A stretch of DNA of 64,000 nucleotides from Panulirus ornatus. Lineage: Eukaryota > Arthropoda > Malacostraca > Decapoda > Palinuridae. Location: positions 3,856,405-3,920,404 of the forward strand of contig NC_092225.1 in NCBI RefSeq assembly GCF_036320965.1, given 5' to 3'. Each line of letters begins with the position of its first letter. Within the stretch, counting starts at the first letter, position 1. The position numbers and the translations under genes were made by a program. Positions 39,796 through 62,810 of this stretch are shown in pieces. The notes beneath the pieces were generated by a model. It did not search any database and was not told where the DNA came from. It saw nothing but the letters and a program-made list of their open reading frames with translations.

Positions 39796-42759
39796 ATGTG
39801 AAACAGAAGAAGGAGTCACGCGGCGAGTGCTCATCCTCCTCGAAGACTCAGAGTGGGGTGCCTAAATGTGTGTGGATGTAACCAAGATGTGAAAAAAGGA
39901 GAGATAGGTAGTATGTTTGAGGAAAGGAACCTGTATGTTTTGGCTCTGAGTGAAACGAAGCTCAAGGGTAAAGGGGAAGAGTGGTTTGGGAATGTCTGGG
40001 GAGTAAAGTCAGGGGTTAGTGAGAGGACAAGAGCAAGGGAAGGAGTAGCAATACTCCTGAAACAGGAGTTGTGGGAGTATGTAATAGAATGTAAGAAAGT
40101 AAATTCTCGATTGATATGGGTAAAACTGAAAGTTGATGGAGAGAGGTGGGTGATTATTGGTGCATATGCACCTGGGCATAAGAAGAAAGATCATGAGAGG
40201 CAATTGTTTTGGGAGCAGCTGAACGAGTGTGTTAGTGGTTTTGATGCACGAGACCGGGTTATAGTGATGGGTGATTTGAATGCAAAGGTGAGTAATGTGG
40301 CAGTTGAGGGAATAATTGGTATACATGGGGTGTTCAGTGTTGTAAATGGAAATGGTGAAGAGCTTGTAGATTTATGTGCTGAAAAAGGACTGATGATTGG
40401 GAATACCTGGTTTAAAAAGCGAGATATACATAAGTATACTTATGTAAGTAGGAGAGATGGCCAGAGAGCGTTATTGGATTACGTGTTAATTGACAGGCGT
40501 GCGAAAGAGAGACATTTGGATGTTAATGTGCTGAGAGGTGAAACTGGAGGGATGTCTGATCATTATCTTGTGGAGGCTAAGGTGAAGATATGTATTGGTT
40601 TTCAGAAAAGAAGAGTGAATGTTGGGGTGAAGAGGGTGGTGAGAGTAAGTGAGCTTGGGAAGGAGACTTGTGTGAGGAAGTACCAGGAGAGACTGAGTAG
40701 AGAATGGAAAAAGGTGAGAACAATGGAAGTAAGGGGAGTGGGGGAGGAATGCGATGTATTTAGGGAATCAGTGATGGATTGCGCAAAAGATGCTTGTGGC
40801 ATGAGAAGAGTGGGAGGTGGGTTGGTTAGAAAGGGTAGTGAGTGGTGGGATGAAGAAGTAAGAGTATTAGTGAAAGAGAAGAGAGATGCATTTGGACGAT
40901 TTTTGCAGGGAAAAAATGCAATTGAGTGGGAGATGTATAAAAGAAAGAGACAGGAGGTTAAGAGAAAGGTGCAAGAGGTGAAAAAAAGGGCAAATGAGAG
41001 TTGGGTTGAGAGAGTATCATTAAATTTTAGGGAGAATAAAAAGATGTTCTGGAAGGAGGTAAATAAAGAGCGTAAGACAAGGGAGCAAATGGGAACTTCA
41101 GTGAAGGGCGCAAATGGGGAGGTGATAACAAGTAGTGGTGATGTGAGAAGGAGATGGAGTGAGTATTTTGAAGGTTTGTTGAATATGTTTGATGATAGAG
41201 TGGCAGATATAGGGTGTTTTGGTCGAGGTGGTGTGCAAAGTGAGAGGGTTAGGGAAAATGATTTGGTAAAAAGAGAAGAGGTAGTGAAAGCTTTGCGGAT
41301 GATGAAAGCCGGCAAGGCAGCAGGTTTGGATGGTATTGCAGTGGAATTTATTAAAAAAGGGGGTGACTGTATTGTTGACTGGTTGGTTAGGTTATTTAAT
41401 GTATGTATGACTCATGGTGAGGTGCCTGAGGATTGGTGGAATGCGTGCATAATGCCATTGTACAAAGGCAAAGGGGATAAGAATGAGTGCTCAAATAACA
41501 GAGGTATAAGTTTGTTGAGTATTCCTGGTAAATTATATGGGAGGGTATTGATTGAGAGGGTGAAGGCATGTACAGAGCATCAGATTGGGGAAGAGCAGTG
41601 TGGTTTCAGAAGTGGTAGAGGATGTGTAGATCAGGTGTTTGCTTTGAAGAATGTATGTGAGAAATACTTAGAAAAGCAAATGGATTTGTATGTAGCAGTT
41701 ATGGATCTGGAGAAGGCATATGATAGAGTTGATAGAGATGCTCTGTGGAAGGTATTAAGAATATATGGTGTTGGAGGAAAGTTGTTAGAAGCAGTGAAAA
41801 GTTTTTATCGAGGATGTAAGGCATGTGTACGTGTAGGAAGAGAGGAAAGTGATTGGTTCTCAGTGAATGTAGGTTTGCGGCAGGGGTGTGTGATGTCTCC
41901 ATGGTTGTTTAATTTGTTTATGGATGGGGTTGTTAGGGAGGTAAATGCAAGAGTTTTGGAAAGAGGGGCAAGTATGAAGTCAGTTGGGGATGAGAGAGCT
42001 TGGGAAGTGAGTCAGTTGTTGTTCGCTGATGATACAGCGCTGGTGGCTGATTCATGTGAGAAACTGCAGAAGCTGGTGACTGAGTTTGGTAAAGTGTGTG
42101 GAAGAAGAAAGTTAAGAGTAAATGTGAATAAGTGCAAGGTTATTAGGTACAGTAGGGTTGAGGGTCAAGTCAATTGGGAGGTGAGTTTGAATGGAGAAAA
42201 ACTGGAGGAAGTGAAGTGTTTTAGATATCTGGGAGTGGATCTGGCAGCGGATGGAACCATGGAAGCGGAAGTGGATCATAGGGTGGGGGAGGGGGCGAAA
42301 ATTCTGGGGGTCTTGAAGAATGTGTGGAAGTCGAGAACATTATCTCGGAAAGCAAAAATGGGTATGTTTGAAGGAATAGTGGTTCCAACAATGTTATATG
42401 GTTGCGAGGCGTGGGCTATGGATAGAGTTGTTCGCAGGAGGATGGATGTGCTGGAAATGAGATATTTGAGGACAATGTGTGGTGTGAGGTGGTTTGATCG
42501 AGTGAGTAACGTAAGGGTAAGGGAGATGTGTGGAAATAAAAGGAGCGTGGTTAAGAGAGCAGAAGAGGGTGTTTTGAAGTGGTTTGGGCACATGGAGAGA
42601 ATGAGTGAGGAAAGATTGACCAAGAGGATATATGTGTCGGAGGTGGAGGGAACGAGGAGAAGAGGGAGACCAAATTGGAGGTGGAAAGATGGAGTGAAAA
42701 AGATTTTGTGTGATCGGGGCCTGAACATGCAGGAGGGTGAAAGGAGGGCAAGGAATTGA
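39796..42759 (+). pseudogene. LINE endonuclease-reverse transcriptase, nearly intact
   Basis: 968 codons are open from 39853, and the frame is open back to 39802. The family start is ATG GGA AAC (seen on the minus strand at 59173). Here ATG (39796-39798) is followed by TGA, so initiation is broken. Counting from 39853: AP-type endonuclease at residues 5-240 with N5, E34 (ETK), Y105 (AYAP), GDLN 140-143 and SDH 235-237; charged linker at about 250-480; RT with AYD 622-624, GLRQG 674-678 and FADD 724-727; then a basic C-terminal region. It ends at AAT TGA, 11 residues before the DVVYRG end of other copies. Substitution CSNNRG replaces CSNYRG in the RT. Confidence 0.9.
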
Positions 42760-42977
42760 GTGAATTGGAGCGATGTGGTATACCGGGGTTGACGTGCTGT
42801 CAGTGGATGGAATCAAGGCATGTGAAGCGTCTGGGGTAAACCATGGAAAGCTGTGTAGGTATGTGTATTTGCGTGTGTGGACGTATATATATATACATGT
42901 GTATGGGGGTGGGTTGGGCCATTTCTTTCGTCTGTTTCCTTGCGCTACCTCGCAAACGCGGGAGACAGCGGCAAAAA

Positions 42978-44775
<1,798 letters not shown>

Positions 44776-44862
44776 AGGATATGCTGTGGAAGATAAGTTG
44801 CTAGAAGAAGTGAAAAGATTGTATCGAGGATGTAAGGCATGTGCACAAGTAGGAAGAGAGAA
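44776..44862 (+). mobile_element. 87-bp LINE RT scrap in opposite orientation
   Basis: Plus-strand codons for YAVEDKLLEEVKRLYRGCKACAQVGRE, homologous to [26 protein letters not shown]. Both ends abut minus-strand LINE sequence without (AT)n. It may be the inverted 5' end of the element at 44863 or of the one ending at 44775. Confidence 0.78.
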
Positions 44863-47800
44863 GGTAGCGCTAGGAAAAGACAACTAAGGCCACATTCGTT
44901 CACACTCAGTCTCTAGCTGTCATGTAATAATGCACCGATACCACGGTTCCCTTTCCACATCCAGGTACTACAGAACTTTGCATAGTTTACCCCAGGCTGG
45001 TTCAATCCATGAACAGCACGTCGACCCCGGTATTCCACATCGTTCCAATTCACTCTATTCCTTGCACTCCTTTCCCTCTCCTGCATATTCAGGCCCCGAT
45101 CACTCAAAATCTTTTCCACTCCATCTTTCCAACTCCAATTTGGTCTCCCACTTCTCCTCGTTCACTCCACCTCTGACACATATACCCTCTTTGTCAATCT
45201 TTCCTCACTCATTCTCTCCATTTCAAAACACCCTCATCTGCTCTCTCAACCACACCCTTTATGTTACCACACATCTCTCTTACCCTTTCATTACTTACTC
45301 GACCAAACCACCTTACACCACACATAGTCCTCAAACATCTCATATCCAGCACATCCATCCGCCTCCTCACAACTCTATAGCCCACGTCTCGCAACCATAT
45401 AACATAGTTGGAACCACTATTCCTTCAAATATACCCATTTCCGCTTTCCGAGATAATGTTGTCACTTTCCACACATTTTTCAAAGCTCCCAGAACTTTCG
45501 CCCCCTCCCCCACCCTGTGACTCACTTCCACTTCCATGATTCTATCCGCAGCCAAATTCACTTCCAGATATCTAAAACACTTCACTTCCTCCAGTTTTCC
45601 TCCATTCAAACTTACTTCCCAACTGACTTGCCCCTCAACCCTACTGTACCTAATAACCTTGCTCTTATTCACATTTACTGTCAGCTTGTTTCTTTCACAC
45701 ACTTTGCCAAACTTAGTCACCAGCTTCTACAGTTTCTCACCCGAATCAGCAATCAGCATTGTATCATCAGCGAACAACTGACTCACTTCCCAAGCTCTCT
45801 TATCCACAACATACTGCATACTTGCCCTTCTCTCCAAAACTCTTCCATTCACCTCCCTAAAAACCCCATCCATAAACAAATTAAACAACCATGGAGACAT
45901 CATGCACCCGTACCGCAAACCGACATTCACTGAAAACCTCTCACTTTCCTCTCTTTCTACTCGTATAAATAGCTTACATCCTCGATAAAAACTTTTTACT
46001 GCTTCAAGCAACTTGCTTCCCACACCATATATTCTTGATACCTTCCACAGAGCATCTCTATCAACTCTATCATATGCCTTTCTCCAGATCCATATATGGT
46101 ACATGCAAATCCATCTTTGTTTCTAAATATTTCTCACATATATTCCTGAAAGCAAACATCTGATCCTGACACTCTACCTCTTCTGAAACAACACTGTTCT
46201 TCCCTAATCTGATGGTCTGTACATGCCTTCACCCTCTCAATCAATACCCTCCCATATAATTTCCCAGGATTAATTAGCAAACTTATACCTCTGTAATTTG
46301 AACACTCACCTCAATTCCTTTTGCCTTTGTACAATGACACTATTCATGTATTCTGCCACTCCTTAGGCACCTCACCATGAGCCATATATACATTATATAT
46401 TGTTACCAATCAGTCAACAAGACAGTCACCTCCTTTTTTAATAAATTTCTCTGCAATACCATCCAAATCCGCCGCCTTGCCGGCTTTCATTTTCCATAAG
46501 GCTTTCACTACCTCTTCTCTGTTTACCAAATCATTCTCCCTAACCCTCTCACTTTGCACACCACCTCGACCAAAACATCCTACATCTGCCACTCTATCAT
46601 CTAACACATTCAATAAACCTTCAAAATACTCACTCCATCTCCTTCCCACATCACCACTACTTGTTATCACCTCCCCATGAGGCCCTTCACCGATGTTCCC
46701 ATTTGGTCTCTTGTCTTACGCACTTTATTTACATCCTTCCAAAACATCTTTTTTTCTCCTAAATATTTGATGATACTCTCTCACCCCAACTCTCAATTGC
46801 CCTCTTTTTCACCGCTTGCAACTTTCTCTTGACCTGCTGCCTCTTACTTTTATTCGTCTCCCAGTCATTTGCACTATTTCCCTACAAGTATCATCCAAAT
46901 GCCTCTCTATTCCCTTTTACTAATAATCTTACCTCTTCATTCCACCACTCACTAACCTTTCTAATCACCCACCTCCCATGCTTCTAATGCCAAAAGCATC
47001 TTTTGCGCAATCCATCACTGCTTCCCAAGATACGTCCAATTCCTCCCCACTCCCCTTACGCACTTTGCTCTCAACTTTTTCCATTCTTACTCAATCTCTT
47101 TTAGTACATCCTCACACAAGTCTCCTTCCCAAGGTCACTTACTCTCACCACTCTCTTCTACCCCAGCAATCTCTCTTCTTTTCTGAAACCTCTACAAATC
47201 TTCACCTTCGCCTCCACAATATGATGATCAGACGTCGCTCCAGTTGCACCTCTCAGCATATCAACATCCAAAAGTCTCTCCTTAATGTGCAAATCAATTA
47301 ACATGTAATCCAATAACGCTCTCTGGCCATCTCTCCTCTTTACACAATTATACTTAATTTTATCTCCCTTTTTAAACCAGGTATTCCAAATCACCAGTCC
47401 TTCTTCAGCAAATAAATCTTCAAGCTCATCACCATTTTCATTTGCAGCACTGAGAACCATATGTACATAAACTATTCCCTCAAATGGCACTTTACTCACC
47501 TTTGCATTCAAATCACTCATCACTATAACCGGTTTCTTGCATCAAAATTACTAACACACTCACTCAGCTGCCCCCAAAACACTTGCCTCTCATAATCTTT
47601 CTTCTCATGCCCAGGAGCATAGGGACCAATAATGACCCATCTCTCCATCCACTTTCAGATTTACCCATATCAATCTATAGTTTACTTTCTTACACTCTAT
47701 CACATACTCCCACCTCTCCTGTTTCAGGAGTAGAGCTACTCCTTCTCTTGATCTTGTCCTCTTACCAATACCTGACTTTACTCACAAAACATTCCCAAAC

Positions 47801-48018
47801 CACCCTTCTCCTTTACCCTTGAGCTTCGTTTCACTCACAGCCAAAACATCCAAATTCCTTTTCTCAAACATACTACCTATCTCTCCTCTTTCCTGATCTT
47901 GGTGAGATAAATACACATTTAGACACCCCAGTATGAGCCTTCGAGGAGAATGAGCAATCCCTGCGTGACTCCCGTTTCCCGTTTTAGAAAGTTGAAATAC
48001 AAGGAGGGGAGGGTTTCT
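44863..48018 (-). mobile_element. RTE-like LINE, nearly full-length, old
   Basis: Minus strand. The 3' UTR is truncated at the GGTAGCGCTAGGAAAAG motif of the long form. The whole ORF and the 5' UTR to the CCCTCC tract near 48018 follow, but the first part of the 5' module is missing and replaced by (AT)n. Confidence 0.85.
45020..47960 (-). pseudogene. LINE EN-RT polyprotein, broken
   Basis: Minus-strand blocks: LNVY and ETKLKGKGEGWFGN (about 47900-47800), MSDLNAKV (47523, GDLN to SDLN), GNTW-like IWNTWFKKGD, TSDHHIVEAKVKI (SDH kept), linker, [20 protein letters not shown] (46670-46410), RT with GLRYGCMMSP (GLRQG to GLRYG), LFADDTMLIADS (FADD kept, one Leu missing) and the C-terminal block (45720-45209). 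Many frame breaks. Confidence 0.84.
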
Positions 48019-48020
48019 AC

Positions 48021-48025
48021 ATATA

Positions 48026-48094
<69 letters not shown>
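48021..48094. repeat. (AT)n microsatellite
   Basis: AT followed by poly-T to about 48111. Confidence 0.97.
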
Positions 48095-48633
<539 letters not shown>

Positions 48634-48634
48634 T

Positions 48635-48776
48635 AAACCATGGAAAGCTGTGTAGGTATGTATATTTGCGTGTGTGGACGTGTGTATGTACATGTGTATG
48701 GGGGGGGTTGGGCCATTTCTTTCGTCTGTTTCCTTGCGCTACCTCGCAAACGCGGGAGACAGCGACAAAGTATAAA

Positions 48777-48793
<17 letters not shown>
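48635..48793 (+). mobile_element. LINE 3' tail only (short form)
   Basis: Starts at AACCATGGAAAGCTGTGTAG and contains only the last about 140 bp with the 3' hairpin and A-tail. It is an extremely 5'-truncated insertion within (AT)n. Confidence 0.88.

Positions 48794-48868
<75 letters not shown>
48794..48868. repeat. (AT)n microsatellite
   Basis: Pure AT between two co-oriented truncated LINE copies. Confidence 0.97.
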
Positions 48869-48875
<7 letters not shown>

Positions 48876-49485
48876 GAGTTTGAATGGAGAAAAACTGGAG
48901 GAAGTGAAGTGTTTTAGATATCTGGGAGTGGATCTGTCAGCGGATGGAACCATGGAAGCGGAAGTGGATCATAGGGTGGGGGAGGGGGCGAAAATTTTGG
49001 GAGCCTTGAAAAATGTGTGGAAGTCGAGAACATTATCTCGGAAAGCAAAAATGGGTATGTTTGAAGGAATAGTGGTTCCAACAATGTTGTATGGTTGCGA
49101 GGCGTGGGCTATGGATAGAGTTATGCGCAGGAGGATGGATGTGCTGGAAATGAGATGTTTGAGGAAAATGTGTGGTGTGAGGTGGTTTGATCGAGTAAGT
49201 AACGTAAGGGTAAGAGAGATGTGTGGAAATAAAAAGAGCGTGGTTGAGAGAGCAGAAGAGGGTGTTTTGAAATGGTTTGGGCACATGGAGAGAATGAGTG
49301 AGGAAAGATTGACCAAGAGGATATATGTGTCGGAGGTGGAGGGAACGAGGAGAAGAGGGAGACCAAATTGGAGGTGGAAAGATGGAGTGAAAAAGATTTT
49401 GTGTGATCGGGGCCTGAACATGCAGGAGGGTGAAAGGAGGGCAAGGAATAGAGTGAATTGGAGCGATGTGGTATACAGGGGTTGA
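48876..49485 (+). pseudogene. LINE C-terminal region, open
   Basis: Uninterrupted from [24 protein letters not shown] to NWSDVVYRG and a stop. It lacks all catalytic motifs. The frame carries the [22 protein letters not shown] and [13 protein letters not shown] blocks, which recur in all copies and probably bind nucleic acid (inference). Confidence 0.85.
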
Positions 49486-49673
49486 CGTTCTGTCAGTGGA
49501 TTGAATCAAGGCATGTGAAGCGTCTGGGGTAAACCATGGAAAGGTGTGTAGGTATGTATATTTGCGTGTGTGGACGTGTGTATGTACATGTGTATGGGGG
49601 GGGGGGGTTGGGCCATTTCTTTCGTCTGTTTCCTTGCGCTACCTCGCAAACGCGGGAGACAGCGACAAAGTAT

Positions 49674-49689
<16 letters not shown>
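48876..49689 (+). mobile_element. RTE-like LINE, 0.8 kb, short-tail
   Basis: Begins at [17 protein letters not shown] in (AT)n and ends with a short 3' UTR and A-tail. Confidence 0.9.

Positions 49690-49763
<74 letters not shown>
49690..49763. repeat. (AT)n microsatellite
   Basis: Pure AT. Confidence 0.97.
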
Positions 49764-49767
49764 TTTT

Positions 49768-55153
<5,386 letters not shown>

Positions 55154-56014
55154 ATAAAAAATGAATAAAACTTTTGGGATTTATCTATGAAACAATTAGG
55201 GTACTTTAACTTAGATCCAATAGAATATATTTTCTCAAACTGATCATCAATATACTCTGGACTGCAAATACGTAATGCCCTAAGGAAAAATCATGATAAT
55301 TTAATTCTGTCATGTTGAGATGAGTAATAATAGATATATGAGCATACAATGGAAGATTTTCTATATATGCTAAACTTAAACTTGTTTCCTTGCCTATGGA
55401 TCATGCCATCTAAAAATGGTAACATACCATTATTTTCATTTTCTAAAGTAAATTTGATGGGAGGTACTAAATTGTTAAGTAAGGGGAGAAATATTTGTAA
55501 ATTATCATTTGTTGACCAAACACGAAGAACATTATCTACATACCTAAACCATATTGCATTAGAAGGTAAGATATCCTTTAGTAATTTTGTTTCAAAAATG
55601 CCATATAAAGATTACTTAGTACAGGTAAAAGAGGGTTACCCATTGCCATACCAATTTTTTGAGCATAATAATCACTGAACTGAAATACACTGTCTTTTAC
55701 ACATAATTTTATCAGTTCAATGAAAACAAACTTTGAAACAGGTAAATGAATATCATCCAAGACATCAGCTAAATATTCTAAAATGTCATCATCTGGAACT
55801 TTTGTGAAAAGTGAGGAAACATCAAAGCTAACAAGTTCAAAATCAAAATTAACAGTGATATTGTTAGGCTTGTTCACTAAATCTACATTGTTCATGATAT
55901 TAGAATTTGATATCTTACCCACTAAAGGGCTTAATAAAGAAACTAACCATTTTGACATTTTATATGTGATGGAGCCTACTGAACTCACTATAGGTCTTGC
56001 GGGAAAATTCTGTT
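55154..56014 (-). mobile_element. Penelope-like element fragment, RT only
   Basis: Minus-strand PLE piece from the RT N-terminal side to the thumb, with no GIY-YIG part and no hammerhead. It lies between the tail of one LINE and the interior of the next. Neither border has (AT)n. Confidence 0.83.
55194..56014 (-). pseudogene. PLE reverse transcriptase, YVDN active site
   Basis: Minus-strand reading: PARPIVSSVGSITYKMSKWL (RT N-terminal side), FELVSFDVSSLFTKVPDDD (motif A), YAQKIGMAMGNPLLPVLSNL (motif B), a frameshift near 55595, then motif C. Positions 55531-55539 give YVDN instead of YVDD. The FLDGMIHRQGNKFKF-like block and the thumb region follow. The changed second aspartate should abolish activity. 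Confidence 0.82.
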
Positions 56015-56790
56015 TATGTGTTTTAGATATCTGGGAGTGGATCTGGCAGCGGATGGAACCATGGAAGCGGAAGTGGATCATAGGGTGGGGGAGGGGGCGA
56101 AAATTCTGGGGGCCTTGAAGAATGTGTGGAAGTCGAGAACATTATCTCGGAAAGCAAAAATGGGTATGTTTGAAGGAATAGTGGTTCAAACAATGTTGTA
56201 TGGTTGCGAGGCGTGGGCTATGGATAGAGTTGTGCGCAGGAGGATGGATGTGCTGGAAATGAGATGTTTGAGGACAATGTGTGGTGTAAGGTGGTTTGAT
56301 CGAGTGAGTAATGTAAGGGTAAGAGAGATGTGTGGAAATAAAAAGAGCGTGGTTGAGAGAGCAGAAGAGGGTGTTTTGAAGTGGTTTGGGCACATGGAGA
56401 GAATGAGTGAGGAAAGATTGACCAAGAGGATATATGTGTCGGAGGTGGAGGGAACGAGGAGAAGAGGGAGACCAAATTGGAGGTGGAAAGATGGAGTGAA
56501 AAAGATTTTGTTTGATCGGGGCCTGAACATGCAGGAGGGTGAAAGGAGGGCAAGGAATTGAGTGAATTGGAGCGATGTGGTATACTGGGGTTGACGTGCT
56601 GTCAGTGGATTGAATCAAGGCATGTGAAGCGTCTGGGGTAAACCATGGAAAGCTGTGTAGGTATGTGTATTTGCGTGTGTGGACGTATGTATATACATGT
56701 GTATGGGGGGGGTTGGGCCATTTCTTTCGTCTGTTTCCTTGCGCTACCTCGCAAACGCGGGAGACAGCGACAAAGTATAATATGATAAAA
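56015..56790 (+). mobile_element. RTE-like LINE, 0.75 kb, 5' end fused to PLE
   Basis: Starts at [13 protein letters not shown] directly after PLE sequence (TTCTGTTTATG, then TGTTTTAGATATC). Short 3' UTR (56562-56790) with the hairpin, then (AT)n. Confidence 0.88.
56016..56561 (+). pseudogene. LINE C-terminal region, shortened stop variant
   Basis: Uninterrupted from [13 protein letters not shown] through [18 protein letters not shown] and [13 protein letters not shown] to RARN and TGA (56559-56561). It lacks all RT catalytic motifs. By sequence it is close to the 54-kb copy. Confidence 0.86.
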
Positions 56791-56795
56791 TATAA

Positions 56796-59390
<2,595 letters not shown>

Positions 59391-62318
59391 AAATGTGTGT
59401 GGATGTAACCAAGATGTGAAAAAAGGAGAGATAGGTAGTATGTTTGAGGAAAGGAACCTGGATGTTTTGGCTCTGAGTGAAACGAAGCTCAAGGGTAAAG
59501 GGGAAGAGTGGTTTGGGAATGTCTGGGGAGTGAAGTCAGGGGTTAGTGAGAGGACAAGAGCAAGGGAGGGAGTAGCAATACTCCTGAAACAGGAGTTGTG
59601 GGAGTATGTGATAGAATGTCAGAAAGTAAATTCTCGATTAATATGGGCAAAACTGAAAGTTGATGGAGAGAGATGGGTGATTATTGGTGCATATGCACCT
59701 GGGCATGAGAAGAAAGATCATGAGAGGCAAGTGTTTTGGGAGCAGCTGAATGAGTGTGTTAGTGGTTTTGATGCACGAGACCGGGTTATAGTGATGGGTG
59801 ATTTGAATGCAAAGGTGAGTAATGTGGCAGTTGAGGGAATGATTGGTATACATGGGGTGTTCAGTGTTGTAAATGGAAATGGTGAAGAGCTTGTAGATTT
59901 ATGTGCTGAAAAAGGACTGATGATTGGGAATACCTGGTTTAAATAGCGAGATATACATAAGTATACTTATGTAAGTAGGAGAGATGGCCAGAGAGCGTTA
60001 TTGGATTAATTGTTAATTGACAGGCGCGCGAAAGAGAGACTTTTGGATGTTAATGTGCTGAGAGGTGCAACTGGAGGGATGTCTGATCATTATCTTGTGG
60101 AGGCTAAGGTGAAGATTTGTATTGGTTTTCAGAAAATAGAGTGAATGTTGGGGTGAAGAAGGTGGTGTGTATAAGTGAGCTTGGGAAGGAGACCTGTGTG
60201 AGGAAGTACCAGGAGAGACTGTGTACAGAATGGAAAAAGGTGAGAACAATGGAAGTAAGGGGAGTGGGGGAGGAATGGGATGTATTTAGGGAATCAGTGA
60301 TGGATTGCGCAAAAGATGCTTGTGGCATGAGAAGAGTGGGAGGTGGGTTGATTAGAAAGGGTAGTGAGTGGTGGGATGAAGAAGTAAGATTATTAGTGAA
60401 AGAGAAGAGAGAGGCATTTGGACGATTTTTGCAGGGAAAAAATGCAATTGAGTGGGAGATGTATAAAAGAAAGAGACAGGAGGTCAAGAGAAAGGTGCAA
60501 GAGGTGAAAAAAAGGGCAAATGAGAGTTGTGGTGAGAGAGTATCATTAAATTTTAGGGAGAATAAAAAGATGTTCTGGAAGGAGGTAAATAAAGTGCGTA
60601 AGACAAGGGAGCAAATGGGAACTTCAGTGAAGGGCGCAAATGGGGAGGTGATAACAAGTAGTGGTGATGTGAGAAGGAGATGGAGTGAGTATTTTGAAGG
60701 TTTGTTGAATGTGTTTGATGATAGATTGGCAGATATAGGGTGTTTTGGTCGAGGTGGTGTGCAAAGTCCGAGGGTTAGGGAAAATGATTTGGTAAAAAGA
60801 GAAGAGGTAGTGAAAGCTTTGCGGAAGATGAAAGCCGGCAAGGCAGCAGGTTTGGATGGTATTGCAGTGGAATTTATTAAAAAAGGGGGTGAATGTATTG
60901 TTGACTGGTTGGTAAGGTTATTTAATGTATGTATGACTCATGGTGAGGTGCCTGAGGATTGGCGGAATGCGTGCATAGTGCCATTGTACAAAGGCAAAGG
61001 GCATAAGAATGAGTGCTCAAATTATAGAGGTATAAGTTTGTTGAGTATTCCTGGTAAATTATATGGGAGGGTATTGATTGAGAGGGTGAAGGCATGTACA
61101 GAGCATCAGATTGGGGAAGAGCAGTGTGGTTTCAGAAGTGGTAGAGGATGTGTGGATCAGGTGTTTGCTTTGAAGAATGTATGTGAGAAATACTTAGAAA
61201 AGCAAATGGATTTGTATGTAGCATTTATGGATCTGGAGAAGGCATATGATAGAGTTGATAGAGATGCTCTGTGGAAGGTATTAAGAATATATGGTGTGGG
61301 AGACAAGTTGTTAGAAACAGTGAAAAGTTTTTATCGAGGATGTAAGGCATGTGTACGTATAGGAAGAGAGGAAAGTGATTGGTTCTCAGTGAATGTAGGT
61401 TTGCGGCAGGGGTGTGTGATGTCTCCATGGTTGTTTAATTTGTTTATTGATGGGGTTGTTAGGGAGGTAAATTCAAGAGTTTTGGAAAGAGGGGCAAGTA
61501 TGAAGTCTGTTGGGGTTGAGAGAGCTTGGGAAGTGAGTCAGTTGTTGTTCGCTGATGATACAGCGCTGGTGGCTGATTCATGTGAGAAACTGCAGAAGCT
61601 GGTGACTGAGTTTGGTAAAGTGTGTGGAAGAAAAAAGTTAAGAGTAAATGTGAATAAGAGCAAGGTTATTAGGTACAGTAGGGTTGAGGGTCAAGTCAAT
61701 TGGGAGGTGAGTTTGAATGGAGAAAAACTGGAGGAAGTGAAGTGTTTTAGATATCTAGGAGTGGATCTGGCAGCGGATGGAACCATGGAAGCGGAAGTGG
61801 ATCATAGGGTGGGGGAGGGGGCGAAAATTTTGGGAGCCTTGAGTAATGTGTGGAAGTCGAGAACATTATCTCGGAAAGCAAAAATGGGTATGTTTGAAGG
61901 AATAGTGGTTCCAACAATGTTGTATGGTTGCGAGGCGTGGGCTATGGATAGAGTTGTGCGCAGGAGGATGGATGTGCTGGAAATGAGATGTTTGAGGACA
62001 ATGTGTGGTGTGAGGTGGTTTGATCGAGTAAGTAACGTAAGGGTAAGAGAGATATGTGGAAATAAAAAGATCGTGGTTGAGAGAGCAGAAGAGGGTGTTT
62101 TGAAATGGTTTGGGCACATGGAGAGAATGAGTGAGGAAAGATTGACCAAGAGGATATATGTGTCGGAGGTGGAGGGAACGAGGAGAAGAGGAAGACCAAA
62201 TTGGAGGTGGAAAGAGGGAGTGAAAAAGATTTTGTGTGATCGGGGCTTGAACATGCAGGAGGGTGAAAGGAGGGCAAGGAATAGAGTGAATTGGAGCGAT
62301 GTGGTATACCTGGGTTGA
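59391..62318 (+). pseudogene. LINE endonuclease-RT, three early lesions
   Basis: Endonuclease: [18 protein letters not shown] start with N missing its upstream part, [41 protein letters not shown], then TAG (59944-59946) for Lys, a frame change near 60009, GMSDHYLVEAKV and a loss near 60134. From GKETCVRKYQERL the frame is open to the end: linker, [57 protein letters not shown] and the full C-terminus NWSDVVYLG. It shares GKGHKNEC/NECS and KREEVV with the 39-kb copy. Confidence 0.89.
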
Positions 62319-62530
62319 CGTGCTGTCAGTGGATTGAATCAAGGCATGTGAAGCGTCTGGGGTAAACCATGGAAAGCTGTGTAGGTATGTATATTTGCGT
62401 GTGTGGACGTGTGTATGTACATGTGTATGGGGGGGGGGGGGTGGGGCCATTTCTTTCGTCTGTTTCCTTGCGCTACCTCGCAAACGCGGGAGACAGCGAC
62501 AAAGTATAAAAAAAAGAAGAAAAAAAAAAA

Positions 62531-62740
<210 letters not shown>

Positions 62741-62810
62741 AAAGGATCACAATCTTGCGCGTGATCAAGATAATCCTTTGAGTCCACGGGGAAAATGAGA
62801 AACGAAAAGT

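Noticed and set aside
39853..42759. A domesticated host gene of the craniofacial development protein 2 type (RTE-derived)
   Set aside because: The copy has RTE termini, an A-tail and many sister copies, and its start is broken. It is an element, not a domesticated gene.
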